This document shows, in pieces, positions 1 to 8,115 of a DNA stretch of 28,395 nucleotides (positions are counted from its first letter, which is position 1; every line of letters begins with the position of its first letter). The notes beneath the pieces were generated by a model that was given only the letters and a program-made list of their open reading frames with translations, was not told where the DNA came from and ran no database searches. A program made the position numbers and the translations under genes. Origin of the DNA: JALYIM01 sp040003205 (lineage in GTDB: Bacteria > Acidobacteriota > Terriglobia > Terriglobales > Acidobacteriaceae); contig JBDUDA010000008.1 of NCBI GenBank assembly GCA_040003205.1, positions 1 through 28,395 on the forward strand, written 5' to 3'.

Positions 1-621
1 GAGCAGCACCTCCGTCGTGCCCGCCTCGGCCTGGTGATCGCCATTGCTCCTATCGTGATGATGTTTGTGGCGTTCACCGCAGCTTACATTGTCCGCAAAG
101 GCGTGCCCAACATTGATCAGACCAGCAGCGGGTATGTGCACGACTGGCTGCGGATACAACTTCCGATTCCGTTGCTGCTGGTGAATACGTTCTTGCTGCT
201 GGCGGGAAGTGTGACGATTGCGATTGCGCGGCGGCGGATCGCGCGCGAAGTCGCGCTGGCGCCGGCCGGTTCTATTCCCGGAGTTTCACTGGGACGCGAG
301 ACTGGCGTCCCGTGGCTGAGCATCACCGTCGCACTGGGATTTAGCTTCCTAATTGGCCAATGGATCGCGTGGCAGAAACTCGCGGCGAGCGGCTTTTATC
401 TGGCTACCAGCGCCAGTAGTTCGTTCGTATATATCTTGACGGCCGCGCATGGACTGCATTTGCTGGGCGGCTTGCTGGCTCTGCTCTACGCGCTGTTCGC
501 TTCCCTCTTACGCCGTCCGGTTGAATCGAGATTGATTGTTGTGGATGTTACTGCCTGGTATTGGCACTTTATGGCCGTGCTCTGGATTTACATCTTTGTA
601 CTGTTACAGTTTGCTCAATAG
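1..621 (+). CDS. Heme-copper (cytochrome c) oxidase subunit III, 5'-truncated
   Basis: The reading frame is open from the first base of the window, so the gene starts upstream and about 206 C-terminal residues are visible. It has about five hydrophobic segments. The C-terminal block with HGLHLLGG followed by WYWHFMAVLWIYIF is the classical end of subunit III of aa3/bo3-type terminal oxidases (a conserved His/Glu-rich helix, then the yWHF.d..W helix). Subunit III sits in the inner membrane and stabilises the catalytic subunit I/II core; it carries no redox metal. The catalytic subunits are expected just upstream, outside the window. The sequence cannot decide between a cytochrome c oxidase (coxC/ctaE) and a quinol oxidase (cyoC) subunit, so no symbol is given. 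No convincing terminator follows the stop codon. Confidence 0.85.
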   Translation, partial: EQHLRRARLGLVIAIAPIVMMFVAFTAAYIVRKGVPNIDQTSSGYVHDWLRIQLPIPLLLVNTFLLLAGSVTIAIARRRIAREVALAPAGSIPGVSLGRETGVPWLSITVALGFSFLIGQWIAWQKLAASGFYLATSASSSFVYILTAAHGLHLLGGLLALLYALFASLLRRPVESRLIVVDVTAWYWHFMAVLWIYIFVLLQFAQ

Positions 622-683
622 TCTTATTCCCTGTGTACGCCTTGGCGTTCACTGGCTCCATCCCATGATGGCGGCTGCTGTTT

Positions 684-689
684 TATAAT
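684..689 (+). promoter_or_regulatory. Candidate -10 element for uvrA
   Basis: A perfect TATAAT lies in the 174-bp gap between the oxidase gene and uvrA. No good -35 hexamer is found 16-18 bp upstream and the extended -10 TG is misplaced, so this is only a candidate. It is the only sigma70-like box seen in the gap. If used, it would give a leader of about 100 nt before the ATG at 796. Confidence 0.35.
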
Positions 690-795
690 AGAAAGATTCG
701 TTACCCCTTCTGACGTTGCCTGATGCCTCGCAGGACGCATGGGACCAGGTCAGTCCAATTACATTGACGTACTTAACCCAACGCCCTTATCTGGA

Positions 796-3756
796 ATGTC
801 TACTGAAACCATAGTTGTCCGCGGCGCGCGTGTTCATAATCTCAAGAACATTGACTTCGAGATTCCGCACAATTCCCTTACCGTAGTCACGGGAGTTTCC
901 GGGTCGGGGAAGTCTTCGCTTGCGTTCGATACTATTTACGCCGAAGGCCAGCGGAGATACGTGGAATCCTTGTCGGCTTACGCGCGGCAATTTCTGGAAC
1001 GAATAGAAAAACCCGATGTGGACGTAATTGACGGCATCGCTCCCGCGGTGGCCATTCGCCAGAGAAATACCACGCGCAATCCGCGATCGACGGTTGGGAC
1101 CGCGACAGAAATTTACGATTATCTGCGGTTGCTCTACGCCCGCATCGGGCGCACCTATTGCCTCCAGTGTGGAGCACAAGTCAAACGGGATTCGGTGGAC
1201 GAAGTTATTGAGACTGTGCTCGCGCTGGGCGAGGGCGCGCGCCTGAATGTGCTGTTTCCTTTGCAGACTGCGGAGCTGAAATCCTCAGATAGCAGGAGTG
1301 TTTCTCCATCCGAGGACGAGAAGGACCGCAAGGCTACTCGAGGGAAGAAGAAAAAAGCGCCGCCGGTCGAAGCCTTGTCCGAGCATCTGAAGACGCGCTT
1401 ATTTGAACTGCGCCAGCGTGGATTCAACCGACTGTTTCAAGACGGACAGATATTCGAGTTTTCCACCCCTGAATCTTTGCTGGACATCCATTTCGACAAA
1501 CCGGTGTTTCTGCTGGTGGATCGTATCGTAGTTTCTCCCGAGAATCGGGCACGAATTGTGGATGCCATCGAAAGCAGCTACCGCGAAGCCGGGGAAGTGG
1601 TTTTTCAGACCGCACCGCAAGAAGATGAAACGCCCAAGCGCCTCCGCTTCTCACTGCGCTTCGAATGCAAGCATTGCAACATCCGTTATGAGGAGCCTGA
1701 GCCGCGACTTTTTTCATTCAATAACCCGTATGGCGCGTGCGCGCATTGTCAGGGATTCGGTAACACGATCGATTTCGACCTTGGACTGGTAATTCCAGAT
1801 GAGTCGAAGACCCTTAACGAGGGCGCGATCGACCCGTGGACGAAACCCAAGCATCGGACTCTCTTTACGGAACTGAAGCGCTTCGCACGTCAGGAAGGGA
1901 TTCCGCTTGATGCTCCCTGGTCCGAACTCGACCCGGAACATCAGAATTTAGTGATTCGTGGTGAGGGGCGTTTCCCTGGCGTACGCGGATTTTTTAACCA
2001 TCTGGAACGCAAGAAATACAAACTGCATGTAAGAGTCTTCCTGAGCCGTTATCGCGGCTACTCGACCTGCTCAAGTTGCGAGGGCGCACGCTTGCGGACG
2101 GAAGCCCGGCAGGTAAAAATCAATGGCAAAAATATTTGCGAGATTTGTTGCCTGACGGTGGAGCAGTCGCAACAATTCTTTGCTGAGCTTCCGTTAACCG
2201 CGCAGGAGGCGGGCATCGCAGATAAGCTGCTGCTGGAAATTCAAGATCGCCTGCGATTTTTGCATGAAGTCGGCTTGGAATATCTGACCCTGAACAGGCT
2301 TTCGTCCACGCTATCGGGTGGAGAGGCGCAACGCATTCAGCTTGCCACCTCGCTGGGATCGCGCCTGGTCGGCACGTTGTACGTGCTGGACGAGCCTTCC
2401 GTCGGACTTCACAGCCGCGATACTCATCGCCTTATCAAAATTCTGCACGACCTACGCGATCTGGGAAATACGATTCTGGTTGTTGAGCACGATCCCGATG
2501 TGATGCGCGCGTCCGACACAATTCTCGACCTGGGCCCTGGAGCGGGAGAGAATGGCGGCAAAGTTATTGGCGCTGGAACCTACGATCAAATTCAGCACAT
2601 GCCGGGATCTCTAACGGGACGCTATCTTTCGCACGAGCTTCGCATTCAGTTGCCGGCTGCGCGTCGAAAGCCCGGACGCCAGCAGATTAGGATTTCCGGA
2701 GCCAATATCCACAACCTGAAGAAGCTTGATATTTCCATTCCATTGGGGATGATCGTGGCGATCACCGGCGTTTCCGGTTCCGGAAAATCAACCCTGCTGC
2801 ATGATGTTGTCTATCCTGCGCTGTCGGCGGCAAAGCGACAATTCACGGGAACTGCTCCGGTATCCTCAGGCTGGACCAGCGTGGAGGGAGAGGACTACAT
2901 AGACGAAGTGGTTCTGGTGGACCAGTCGCCGATCGGACGCACTCCGCGATCGAATCCGGTGACTTATATCAAGGCCTTCGATGGCATCCGCGAACTATTC
3001 GCTTCCCTGCCGGAGTCGAAAAAACGATCATTCACCGCTGGACATTTTTCATTCAACATCCCTGGTGGCCGTTGCGAGAATTGCCAGGGCGACGGCACAG
3101 TTACAGTTGAAATGCAGTTTCTCGCGGATGTGGAATTGATCTGCGAGGAGTGCCGGGGCGCGCGCTACAAGCCGCAGGTGCTTGAAGTACGCTATCGAGG
3201 CAAAAACATTCATGAAGTTCTGGCAATAACGGTGAAAGAGGCGCTCCACTTCTTCGCTAACGTGCCCAAGATTGCGGACAAATTGCGCGTGCTCGATGAA
3301 GTCGGCCTGGGATATCTTCGCCTGGGACAGTCAGCGACGACGTTCTCTGGAGGCGAGGCGCAGCGAATGAAGCTGGCCGCTCATCTTCAGCCGGCTTCGC
3401 GAGTTGTTTCGCGATCGGCAAACGGCACCGCCGTGCGGAATCGTCGCAACATCCTATATATTTTCGACGAGCCGACGACTGGACTTCACTTCGACGACAT
3501 CAGCAAACTGCTCTCCGCGTTTCGCCGTCTCATTGATGCGGGCGGTTCAATCTTAGTGATTGAGCACAACATGGAAGTGATCAAGACGGCGGACTGGGTG
3601 ATTGATCTTGGTCCCGAAGGCGGCGAGCGCGGCGGATACCTGGTCGGAGCCGGTACGCCGGAGACGATTGCACAGTTGCCAAATTCTTACACTGGCAAGT
3701 ATCTGGCGGAAGTTCTGGACGTCAACGAGTACGCGCATTCCAATGGTCAGCGATAA
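796..3756 (+). CDS. uvrA: Excinuclease ABC subunit A (UvrA), long variant with insertions
   Basis: UvrA is the damage-recognition ATPase of nucleotide excision repair; it loads UvrB onto distorted DNA in the cytoplasm. Two ABC modules are complete: Walker A GVSGSGKSS, signature LSGGEAQR and Walker B LYVLDEPSVGLH in the first; GVSGSGKST, FSGGEAQR and LYIFDEPTTGLH in the second. Zinc-finger cysteine pairs are present (CKHC...CAHC and CENC...CEEC). I chose ATG 796 because MSTETIVVRGARVHNLKNI is the normal UvrA N-terminus; an in-frame ATG at 739 would add 19 unconserved residues. At 986 residues it is longer than the usual ~940. One extra stretch is a Ser/Lys-rich insertion before the UvrB-binding/insertion region (around residues 160-200), the other lies between the second signature motif and Walker B. 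It heads a tight + strand run of five genes. Confidence 0.95.
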   Translation: MSTETIVVRGARVHNLKNIDFEIPHNSLTVVTGVSGSGKSSLAFDTIYAEGQRRYVESLSAYARQFLERIEKPDVDVIDGIAPAVAIRQRNTTRNPRSTVGTATEIYDYLRLLYARIGRTYCLQCGAQVKRDSVDEVIETVLALGEGARLNVLFPLQTAELKSSDSRSVSPSEDEKDRKATRGKKKKAPPVEALSEHLKTRLFELRQRGFNRLFQDGQIFEFSTPESLLDIHFDKPVFLLVDRIVVSPENRARIVDAIESSYREAGEVVFQTAPQEDETPKRLRFSLRFECKHCNIRYEEPEPRLFSFNNPYGACAHCQGFGNTIDFDLGLVIPDESKTLNEGAIDPWTKPKHRTLFTELKRFARQEGIPLDAPWSELDPEHQNLVIRGEGRFPGVRGFFNHLERKKYKLHVRVFLSRYRGYSTCSSCEGARLRTEARQVKINGKNICEICCLTVEQSQQFFAELPLTAQEAGIADKLLLEIQDRLRFLHEVGLEYLTLNRLSSTLSGGEAQRIQLATSLGSRLVGTLYVLDEPSVGLHSRDTHRLIKILHDLRDLGNTILVVEHDPDVMRASDTILDLGPGAGENGGKVIGAGTYDQIQHMPGSLTGRYLSHELRIQLPAARRKPGRQQIRISGANIHNLKKLDISIPLGMIVAITGVSGSGKSTLLHDVVYPALSAAKRQFTGTAPVSSGWTSVEGEDYIDEVVLVDQSPIGRTPRSNPVTYIKAFDGIRELFASLPESKKRSFTAGHFSFNIPGGRCENCQGDGTVTVEMQFLADVELICEECRGARYKPQVLEVRYRGKNIHEVLAITVKEALHFFANVPKIADKLRVLDEVGLGYLRLGQSATTFSGGEAQRMKLAAHLQPASRVVSRSANGTAVRNRRNILYIFDEPTTGLHFDDISKLLSAFRRLIDAGGSILVIEHNMEVIKTADWVIDLGPEGGERGGYLVGAGTPETIAQLPNSYTGKYLAEVLDVNEYAHSNGQR

Positions 3757-5074
3757 TCACTTTGCGCTAGTCCTGCTCATGCTGATTGGGATTTTCTTTA
3801 CGCCGGCGAGCGCGCAGGACATTGGGCAGGCTGGCCGAAAGACGGTTCACCGTCGCCAGGTCACGCAGACCGCTTCCGCTGCCCAAACTGACTTGTCCAC
3901 CGCCGAAAGTTCGATTGAGAAGAAAGACTTTGTCGCTGCCCTTGCCTTGCTGGAAAAAGTGGTTGCCGCCACTCCGGATGATTTTCAGGCCTGGTTTGAT
4001 CTTGGTTTCGTTAAAAATGCCCTTGGAAACATGGACGAATCCATTGCCGCCTACCGCAAGTCCGTAAAACTGAAGCCGGATGTTTTCGAATCGAATCTCA
4101 ATCTCGGCCTTATGCTTCAAAAGTCCGGGCTTGCAGATGCGGAAGAATATCTCCGCGCAGCCACCAGGCTGAAGCCCACCGCTCATGCGGACGAAGGTCT
4201 GGAACGCGCATGGCTGGCACTTGGGCGGCTGCTTGAAACCTCCAAGCCGGGAGATGCCATCGAGGCTTACCGGAAGGCCGAAGCCTTGGAGCCGAAAGAT
4301 CCGGAACCGCGTTTGTCGGCTGGACAGTTGCTTGAGAAACAGAATCAGTTCGCAGATGCCGAGCAGGAGTACCGGACAATTTTGGCGAATGATCCTACGT
4401 CCTCCGATGCGCTTACGGGTCTGGCTAACATCTACACTCGAGGTCAGCGATTCGCGGAGGCGGAAGAAATTTTTCAAAAGCTTGTTCGCCTTCATCCCCG
4501 CGACGTTGCGGCTAGAACGCAACTGGGACGTCTACTATTTTTGGCGGGCAAAAACGATGCCGCTATCTCAGAATTTCAAGAGGCGATTAAGCAAAATCCC
4601 CAGAGTCTCGGAGTGCAGAGGGACCTCGCGGCGCTCTATCTTGCCCAGAACAAGTTGGAAGACGCGGTCCCGCTTTATCGCTCGCTGCTTGCAAAAACGC
4701 CCGCTGATGCAGAGTTGCATAACAGCCTGGGAGAGACGTTTTTGAAGCAACGAAATTTCCTCGAAGCACAGCGGGAATTTTTGCTTGCCATAAAGATTAA
4801 GTCCGATTTTGGGGTGGCATACGGTAATCTTGCGGTCGCGGCCAGCGAGAACAAAGATTATCCGCTGGCCATTAAAGCGGCAGACGCGCGCGCCAGGTTT
4901 TTGCCCGAAATTCCGGTGAGTTTTTTTTTACGCGCATCGGCGTACGATCATTTGCGCGACTATAAACAGGCAACGCAAAACTACCGCCGGTTTTTGGAAG
5001 TGGCGGACGGCAAGTATCCTGACCAGGAGTGGCAGGCGCGGCACCGACTAATAGCGATAGAGCGCAAAAAGTGA
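3743..5074 (+). CDS. Secreted tetratricopeptide-repeat protein
   Basis: The product is 443 residues. The N-terminus MVSDNHFALVLLMLIGIFFTPASAQD is a typical signal peptide with an Ala-x-Ala cleavage site. The remainder is an almost unbroken array of about nine to ten degenerate TPR units, for example 'ALALLEKVVAATPDDFQAWF' and 'AISEFQEAIKQNPQSLGVQ'. TPR arrays are protein-protein scaffolds; no catalytic domain is visible. The chosen ATG overlaps the end of uvrA by 14 bp and fits the signal peptide; an upstream in-frame start at 3602 would lie deep inside uvrA and is rejected. The stop is 6 bp before the next gene, which implies co-transcription and probably a shared periplasmic or outer-membrane assembly with the two small secreted proteins that follow. 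The specific partner is unknown. Confidence 0.8.
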   Translation: MVSDNHFALVLLMLIGIFFTPASAQDIGQAGRKTVHRRQVTQTASAAQTDLSTAESSIEKKDFVAALALLEKVVAATPDDFQAWFDLGFVKNALGNMDESIAAYRKSVKLKPDVFESNLNLGLMLQKSGLADAEEYLRAATRLKPTAHADEGLERAWLALGRLLETSKPGDAIEAYRKAEALEPKDPEPRLSAGQLLEKQNQFADAEQEYRTILANDPTSSDALTGLANIYTRGQRFAEAEEIFQKLVRLHPRDVAARTQLGRLLFLAGKNDAAISEFQEAIKQNPQSLGVQRDLAALYLAQNKLEDAVPLYRSLLAKTPADAELHNSLGETFLKQRNFLEAQREFLLAIKIKSDFGVAYGNLAVAASENKDYPLAIKAADARARFLPEIPVSFFLRASAYDHLRDYKQATQNYRRFLEVADGKYPDQEWQARHRLIAIERKK

Positions 5075-5080
5075 TCGCCT

Positions 5081-5521
5081 ATGCGTCTTTGGGTAACAAT
5101 TATCGCGCTGACACTCGCCATCGCGCCTTTGGCATCCGGAAAAAAATCAGAAGCTTTTCAAGATCTTGAAACCCGCGCTCAGTCCGCCAAATTAGGCGAT
5201 CAACCGCCTCTTTACGTAGAACTTGCCGAGCGCGAACTGCTATCGGTGCTCGAACTTTATCACCAGGGAAAGATCGAGCAGGCACGCTCGGCCCTGGACG
5301 CGATCGTTCACTATTCCCAGAAAGCACACGATGCATCGGCGGGGTCGAACAAAAAACTTAAAAATACCGAGATCGCGTTCCGCAAGATGGCGCTGAAGAT
5401 GCGCGATATCAAGCAGACGCTAAACTACGAAGATCAAGCTCCGGTGCAAGCGGCGGCGGACAAGTTAGAAGGATTTCGGATGGATTTGCTCTCGCATTTG
5501 TTTCCCAAGGCGCACAAATGA
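5081..5521 (+). CDS. Small secreted helical protein, hypothetical
   Basis: The product is 146 residues and I do not recognise the family. It has a signal peptide (MRLWVTIIALTLAIAPLASG) and then a charged, alanine-rich, almost wholly helical body without cysteines, glycine-rich loops or catalytic motifs. Helices near residues 42-75 (LYVELAERELLSVLELYHQG) and 90-112 resemble a helical-bundle or TPR-like pair. It lies 6 bp after the TPR gene, and its stop codon overlaps the next start codon (ATGA), so the three genes are translationally coupled. The next protein has the same general plan (signal peptide plus long helices), so the two may be distant relatives that pack against the TPR scaffold. 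That is inference from context only. Confidence 0.7.
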   Translation: MRLWVTIIALTLAIAPLASGKKSEAFQDLETRAQSAKLGDQPPLYVELAERELLSVLELYHQGKIEQARSALDAIVHYSQKAHDASAGSNKKLKNTEIAFRKMALKMRDIKQTLNYEDQAPVQAAADKLEGFRMDLLSHLFPKAHK

Positions 5522-6045
5522 GAATCGCGGGTTGCATTTTAGTCGGTCTAGTTGCCCTGCTTATCGTTCCAGCAGGCAGGGCGCAAACCCGGCATGAAGC
5601 GCTTACGGAACCTGAGATTACTCAACTGCGAGAAACCGCTCAGGACGCCGTTGAGCGCTTAAAGCTTTACATTAAGTTTGCCAGAGCCCGTCTGGCGCTA
5701 CTTTTGCAAGCCCATGACGACCTTAAGCTAACGGACCGCACGCAACAAATCCGCGATCACTTGCAGGAGTTTCTCAGCGTCTACGATGAAATGAACGACA
5801 ACGTCGATACCATCGCAGATCGTAAGGCTGACATGCGCAAGCCTTTGAAACATGTGATCGAAGCCGACACTGAATTTCAAGCCAGACTGCGGGCCTTCAA
5901 AGACTCTGGCGCAATGAAAGATGCCGAGGCAGGTCAATACGAATTCCTGCTCACCAATACGATTGACACGCTTGACAGCAGTTCAAAAGATCACCGTGAT
6001 CTTTTGAAAGAGCAGGAAGAGGCCGCGAAGCAAAAGAAAAAATGA
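5518..6045 (+). CDS. Small secreted coiled-coil-like protein, hypothetical
   Basis: The product is 175 residues and of unrecognised family. A signal peptide (MRIAGCILVGLVALLIVPAGRAQ) is followed by long amphipathic helices rich in Asp, Glu, Arg and Lys, with almost no Gly or Pro, ending in a Lys-rich tail (EEAAKQKKK). This composition suggests an elongated helical bundle. The ATG overlaps the preceding stop by 4 bp (ATGA). It is the third member of the TPR/secreted-protein cassette. No catalytic or metal-binding motif is visible and there is no cysteine in the mature protein. The stop codon is itself overlapped by two ATG codons that open a 35-codon mini-ORF (see 6042-6149). Confidence 0.7.
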   Translation: MRIAGCILVGLVALLIVPAGRAQTRHEALTEPEITQLRETAQDAVERLKLYIKFARARLALLLQAHDDLKLTDRTQQIRDHLQEFLSVYDEMNDNVDTIADRKADMRKPLKHVIEADTEFQARLRAFKDSGAMKDAEAGQYEFLLTNTIDTLDSSSKDHRDLLKEQEEAAKQKKK

Positions 6046-6149
6046 TGCGGCTGCGTGTTAATCTGGCGGCAACGTGGGTGACGGTCCTCTTCATATTTTT
6101 CAGCAAGCCTTTCGCGATTTGCGGCCCCGGGCTGCCATGCCTGAGATGA
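6042..6149 (+). other. Possible 35-codon leader ORF overlapping the protease start
   Basis: An ATGATG at 6042-6047 overlaps the stop codon of the preceding gene and opens a short frame encoding a hydrophobic peptide (core NLAATWVTVLFIFF). It ends at 6149, inside the 5' part of the protease gene in another frame. It could be a coupling leader that carries ribosomes to the protease start, a tiny membrane peptide, or chance. There is no independent evidence of expression. Confidence 0.2.
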
Positions 6150-6760
6150 AAGTCCAGTTCTTCGCTTTTGCAAACATCAATAACACCATCCGCCTGCGGG
6201 AAGGCAAATTGCTGACTCGCCTCTCCGACATTTTAGAGGGGGCACCAGAGCCGGTGCTAAAGGCAATCGCTCATATTCTGCTGGCAAAAATGTATCGCCA
6301 TCCCATCGAACGGGAATATTCCACGCGCTATCGCCGTTACATTTCGAGCCACGATCTGAGAGAAAAAGCCAGCGTGGTGCGGCAGCTTCGGGGACGAAAA
6401 CACATTCGTTCGGCACAGGGACACAGTTACAATCTCGAAAACATTTTCGACGATCTGAATGTCCGTTTCTTTTACGGCCTCTTGGCACGTCCGAAGCTGA
6501 CCTGGAGTCGCGATCGCGCTCGCAACCGCCTGGGACACTATGATCCCGCTCACAATGCCATCGTGATCAGCCGTATCTTTGATCATCCCGCAGTTCCCAG
6601 TTATGCCGTCGAGTACATCGTTTACCACGAAATGCTTCACCTGAAGCATCCGGTAAAGCTTCGGGGCAGCCGTCGCTGCGTGCATTCCGGCGATTTTCGA
6701 GCAGAGGAAAAGCTATTTCCGCTGCTCCGCGAGGCGATGATTTTTTTACGACGACTGTAA
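6074..6760 (+). CDS. SprT-like zinc metalloprotease
   Basis: The product is 228 residues without a signal peptide, so it is probably cytoplasmic. The metalloprotease motif HEMLH is at about residues 185-189, with a downstream His (RCVHSGDF, about 204) as likely third zinc ligand and the usual SprT-like pattern of helix, HExxH, loop and HxxxF. The family includes bacterial SprT/YgjP-like proteins and eukaryotic Spartan, which degrades DNA-protein crosslinks; bacterial roles are mostly uncharacterised. The start is uncertain: GTG 6074 keeps a plausible N-terminal helix, while ATG 6137 would shorten the protein by 21 residues. Neither has a strong Shine-Dalgarno sequence, and an in-frame stop at 6059 excludes earlier starts. 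It is the last gene of the uvrA run, 28 bp after the previous stop. Confidence 0.8.
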   Translation: MGDGPLHIFQQAFRDLRPRAAMPEMKVQFFAFANINNTIRLREGKLLTRLSDILEGAPEPVLKAIAHILLAKMYRHPIEREYSTRYRRYISSHDLREKASVVRQLRGRKHIRSAQGHSYNLENIFDDLNVRFFYGLLARPKLTWSRDRARNRLGHYDPAHNAIVISRIFDHPAVPSYAVEYIVYHEMLHLKHPVKLRGSRRCVHSGDFRAEEKLFPLLREAMIFLRRL

Positions 6761-6787
6761 TAGTTTCGTCATATCTTCCCCTTAAGA

Positions 6788-6816
6788 TTGACGCAAATTC
6801 CACGCTAAATTATCCT
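6788..6816 (+). promoter_or_regulatory. Sigma70-type promoter of the iron-transport operon
   Basis: TTGACG at 6788-6793 (five of six matches to TTGACA) is separated by exactly 17 bp from TATCCT at 6811-6816 (four of six matches to TATAAT). Transcription should start near 6823, the first base of the palindrome described next. This is one of the two best promoter matches in the window and it lies directly upstream of the FTR1 gene. Confidence 0.65.
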
Positions 6817-6822
6817 GAGTAG

Positions 6823-6845
6823 TTGAAATTGAAATTCATTTTCAA
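6823..6845 (+). promoter_or_regulatory. Fur-like/metal-regulator operator palindrome
   Basis: A 23-bp imperfect palindrome has 20 of 23 positions equal to its reverse complement. Its 19-bp core GAAATTGAAATTCATTTTC (6825-6843) matches the classical Fur box at 14 of 19 positions and fits the three-hexamer model: GAAATT, GAAATT, then the inverted hexamer ATTTTC. It begins at the predicted transcription start, the standard position for a repressor that blocks initiation. It does not resemble the actinobacterial DtxR/IdeR consensus. It could be bound by Fur or by the DtxR-like domain encoded at the end of this same operon. Confidence 0.6.
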
Positions 6846-6867
6846 AATGGCGGGAGCCCCTATTTAG

Positions 6868-8115
6868 ATGTTGCAGGCCTTCATTATTACGCTTCGCGAG
6901 GGGGTGGAAGCCGCCCTAATCGTCGGAATCACGCTTGCGTATCTGACGAAGATTAATCGTCCGGAGCTGCGAAAGTCAGTCTATGCCGCACTGGTCGCAG
7001 CGTTTGTGGCGAGCATCGGGGTGGCGGTAGTCCTATCTCGCACGCATTGGAATCAGGACATTTTTGAAGGCTGGATCATGCTGGCGGCGGCGGTCTTCGT
7101 CATCACCATGATCATCTTCATGATGAAAACCGGCCGCAAGATGAAAGGCGAAATCGAAGGGAAAGTCGGCACTCTCATCAATGACAGTTCACGCTTCGGC
7201 TTGTTTCTGTTTGTCTTTCTTATGATTTTGCGGGAAGGCGTGGAGACCGTCCTGATTCTTTCCGCCGTCACTTTGAATTCCACCGAGCTGTTCAGCTTCC
7301 TCGGAACGCTGGCAGGAGTCGCAGTTGCGATCGCATTCGGAGTGATGTTCGTAAAAGGCAGCGTTCGCATCAATCTGCAAAAGTTTTTTCGCGTCACAAC
7401 GGTCATTCTGTTCTTCGTTGCCGCGCAGCTGATAATTTCTGGACTGCACGAACTTTCAGAAAACGGCGTGCTTCCGTCCTCCAAGCAAGAGATGGCCGTG
7501 ATTGGCCCTATCGTCCGCAACGATCTTTTTTTCTTCGTGACAATTCTGGCGCTGGCCGCGCTGATGGTTCCGATTGTGGCTAAACGACGCCAGCCAGCCT
7601 CCCTTCCTGAAGCGGGAGCTGAGCGGCGAAAAGCGCTTTGGAGCGCGCGCCGCGAGCGCATGTGGATGGTCTCCGTTTACGCGAGCGCGTTCGTATTTAT
7701 CGTTGCCGTGACGGCGGAATTTATTTACACCAAAAGCGTGAGTGCCCTCTCTCCCGCGACCGAAGTGACCTTTGTGAATGGTCAGATCAGTATTCCTTTA
7801 TCTCAGGTTTCGGATGGAGACTTGCATCGCTTCACTGCCCGAGAAAACGCGTCTGAAGTTCGCTTCTGGCTCTATCAGAAACCGGATGGAAAGATTGCCA
7901 CGGTTTTCGATGCCTGTGAAATCTGTGGCGGTGTAGGTTTCTATAAAGGACCTAACGGTGTTGTCTGCAAAAATTGCGCTTCTCCTATTAATTCTCAATC
8001 CGTGGGAACCAAGGGTGGGTGCAATCCTGTGCCCGTAGCTGCTGCGATAAATTCGGACGCCGTGATTATCAAGGAAGCGGACATCGCGGCCGGCTCCCGC
8101 ATGTTCCAGCCATAA
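6868..8115 (+). CDS. FTR1-family iron permease fused to a DUF2318 domain
   Basis: The product is 415 residues. The N-terminal ~280 residues form a seven-helix FTR1/EfeU-type permease with both signature helices, REGVEAAL (about residue 11) and REGVETVL (about residue 123), whose glutamates bind iron during transport. After a linker and a last membrane helix, the C-terminal ~120 residues are a DUF2318-type domain with CEIC, CKNC and a further Cys (KGGCNPV), a likely extracytoplasmic metal or Fe-S site. FTR1-DUF2318 fusions are known from Campylobacter-type P19 iron-uptake loci, with two FtsX-like permeases and an ATPase downstream, exactly as here. No P19/FetP-like periplasmic iron protein gene is visible. 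ATG 6868 follows a GGGAG ribosome-binding site at 6852-6856. The next gene starts immediately after the stop codon. Confidence 0.88.
   Translation: MLQAFIITLREGVEAALIVGITLAYLTKINRPELRKSVYAALVAAFVASIGVAVVLSRTHWNQDIFEGWIMLAAAVFVITMIIFMMKTGRKMKGEIEGKVGTLINDSSRFGLFLFVFLMILREGVETVLILSAVTLNSTELFSFLGTLAGVAVAIAFGVMFVKGSVRINLQKFFRVTTVILFFVAAQLIISGLHELSENGVLPSSKQEMAVIGPIVRNDLFFFVTILALAALMVPIVAKRRQPASLPEAGAERRKALWSARRERMWMVSVYASAFVFIVAVTAEFIYTKSVSALSPATEVTFVNGQISIPLSQVSDGDLHRFTARENASEVRFWLYQKPDGKIATVFDACEICGGVGFYKGPNGVVCKNCASPINSQSVGTKGGCNPVPVAAAINSDAVIIKEADIAAGSRMFQP

Noticed and set aside
739..795. Upstream ATG for uvrA
   Set aside because: It would add 19 residues with no UvrA character; the conserved N-terminus begins at 796. 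AGGA lies only 3 nt from this ATG, so it is not excluded absolutely.
3602..3742. N-terminal extension of the TPR protein from a start inside uvrA
   Set aside because: The extension is read inside conserved uvrA sequence in another frame and would hide a clear signal peptide that begins at ATG 3743.
6823..6845. Actinobacterial DtxR/IdeR box
   Set aside because: The palindrome does not match TTAGGTTAG-type half sites; its hexamers fit the Fur model better.
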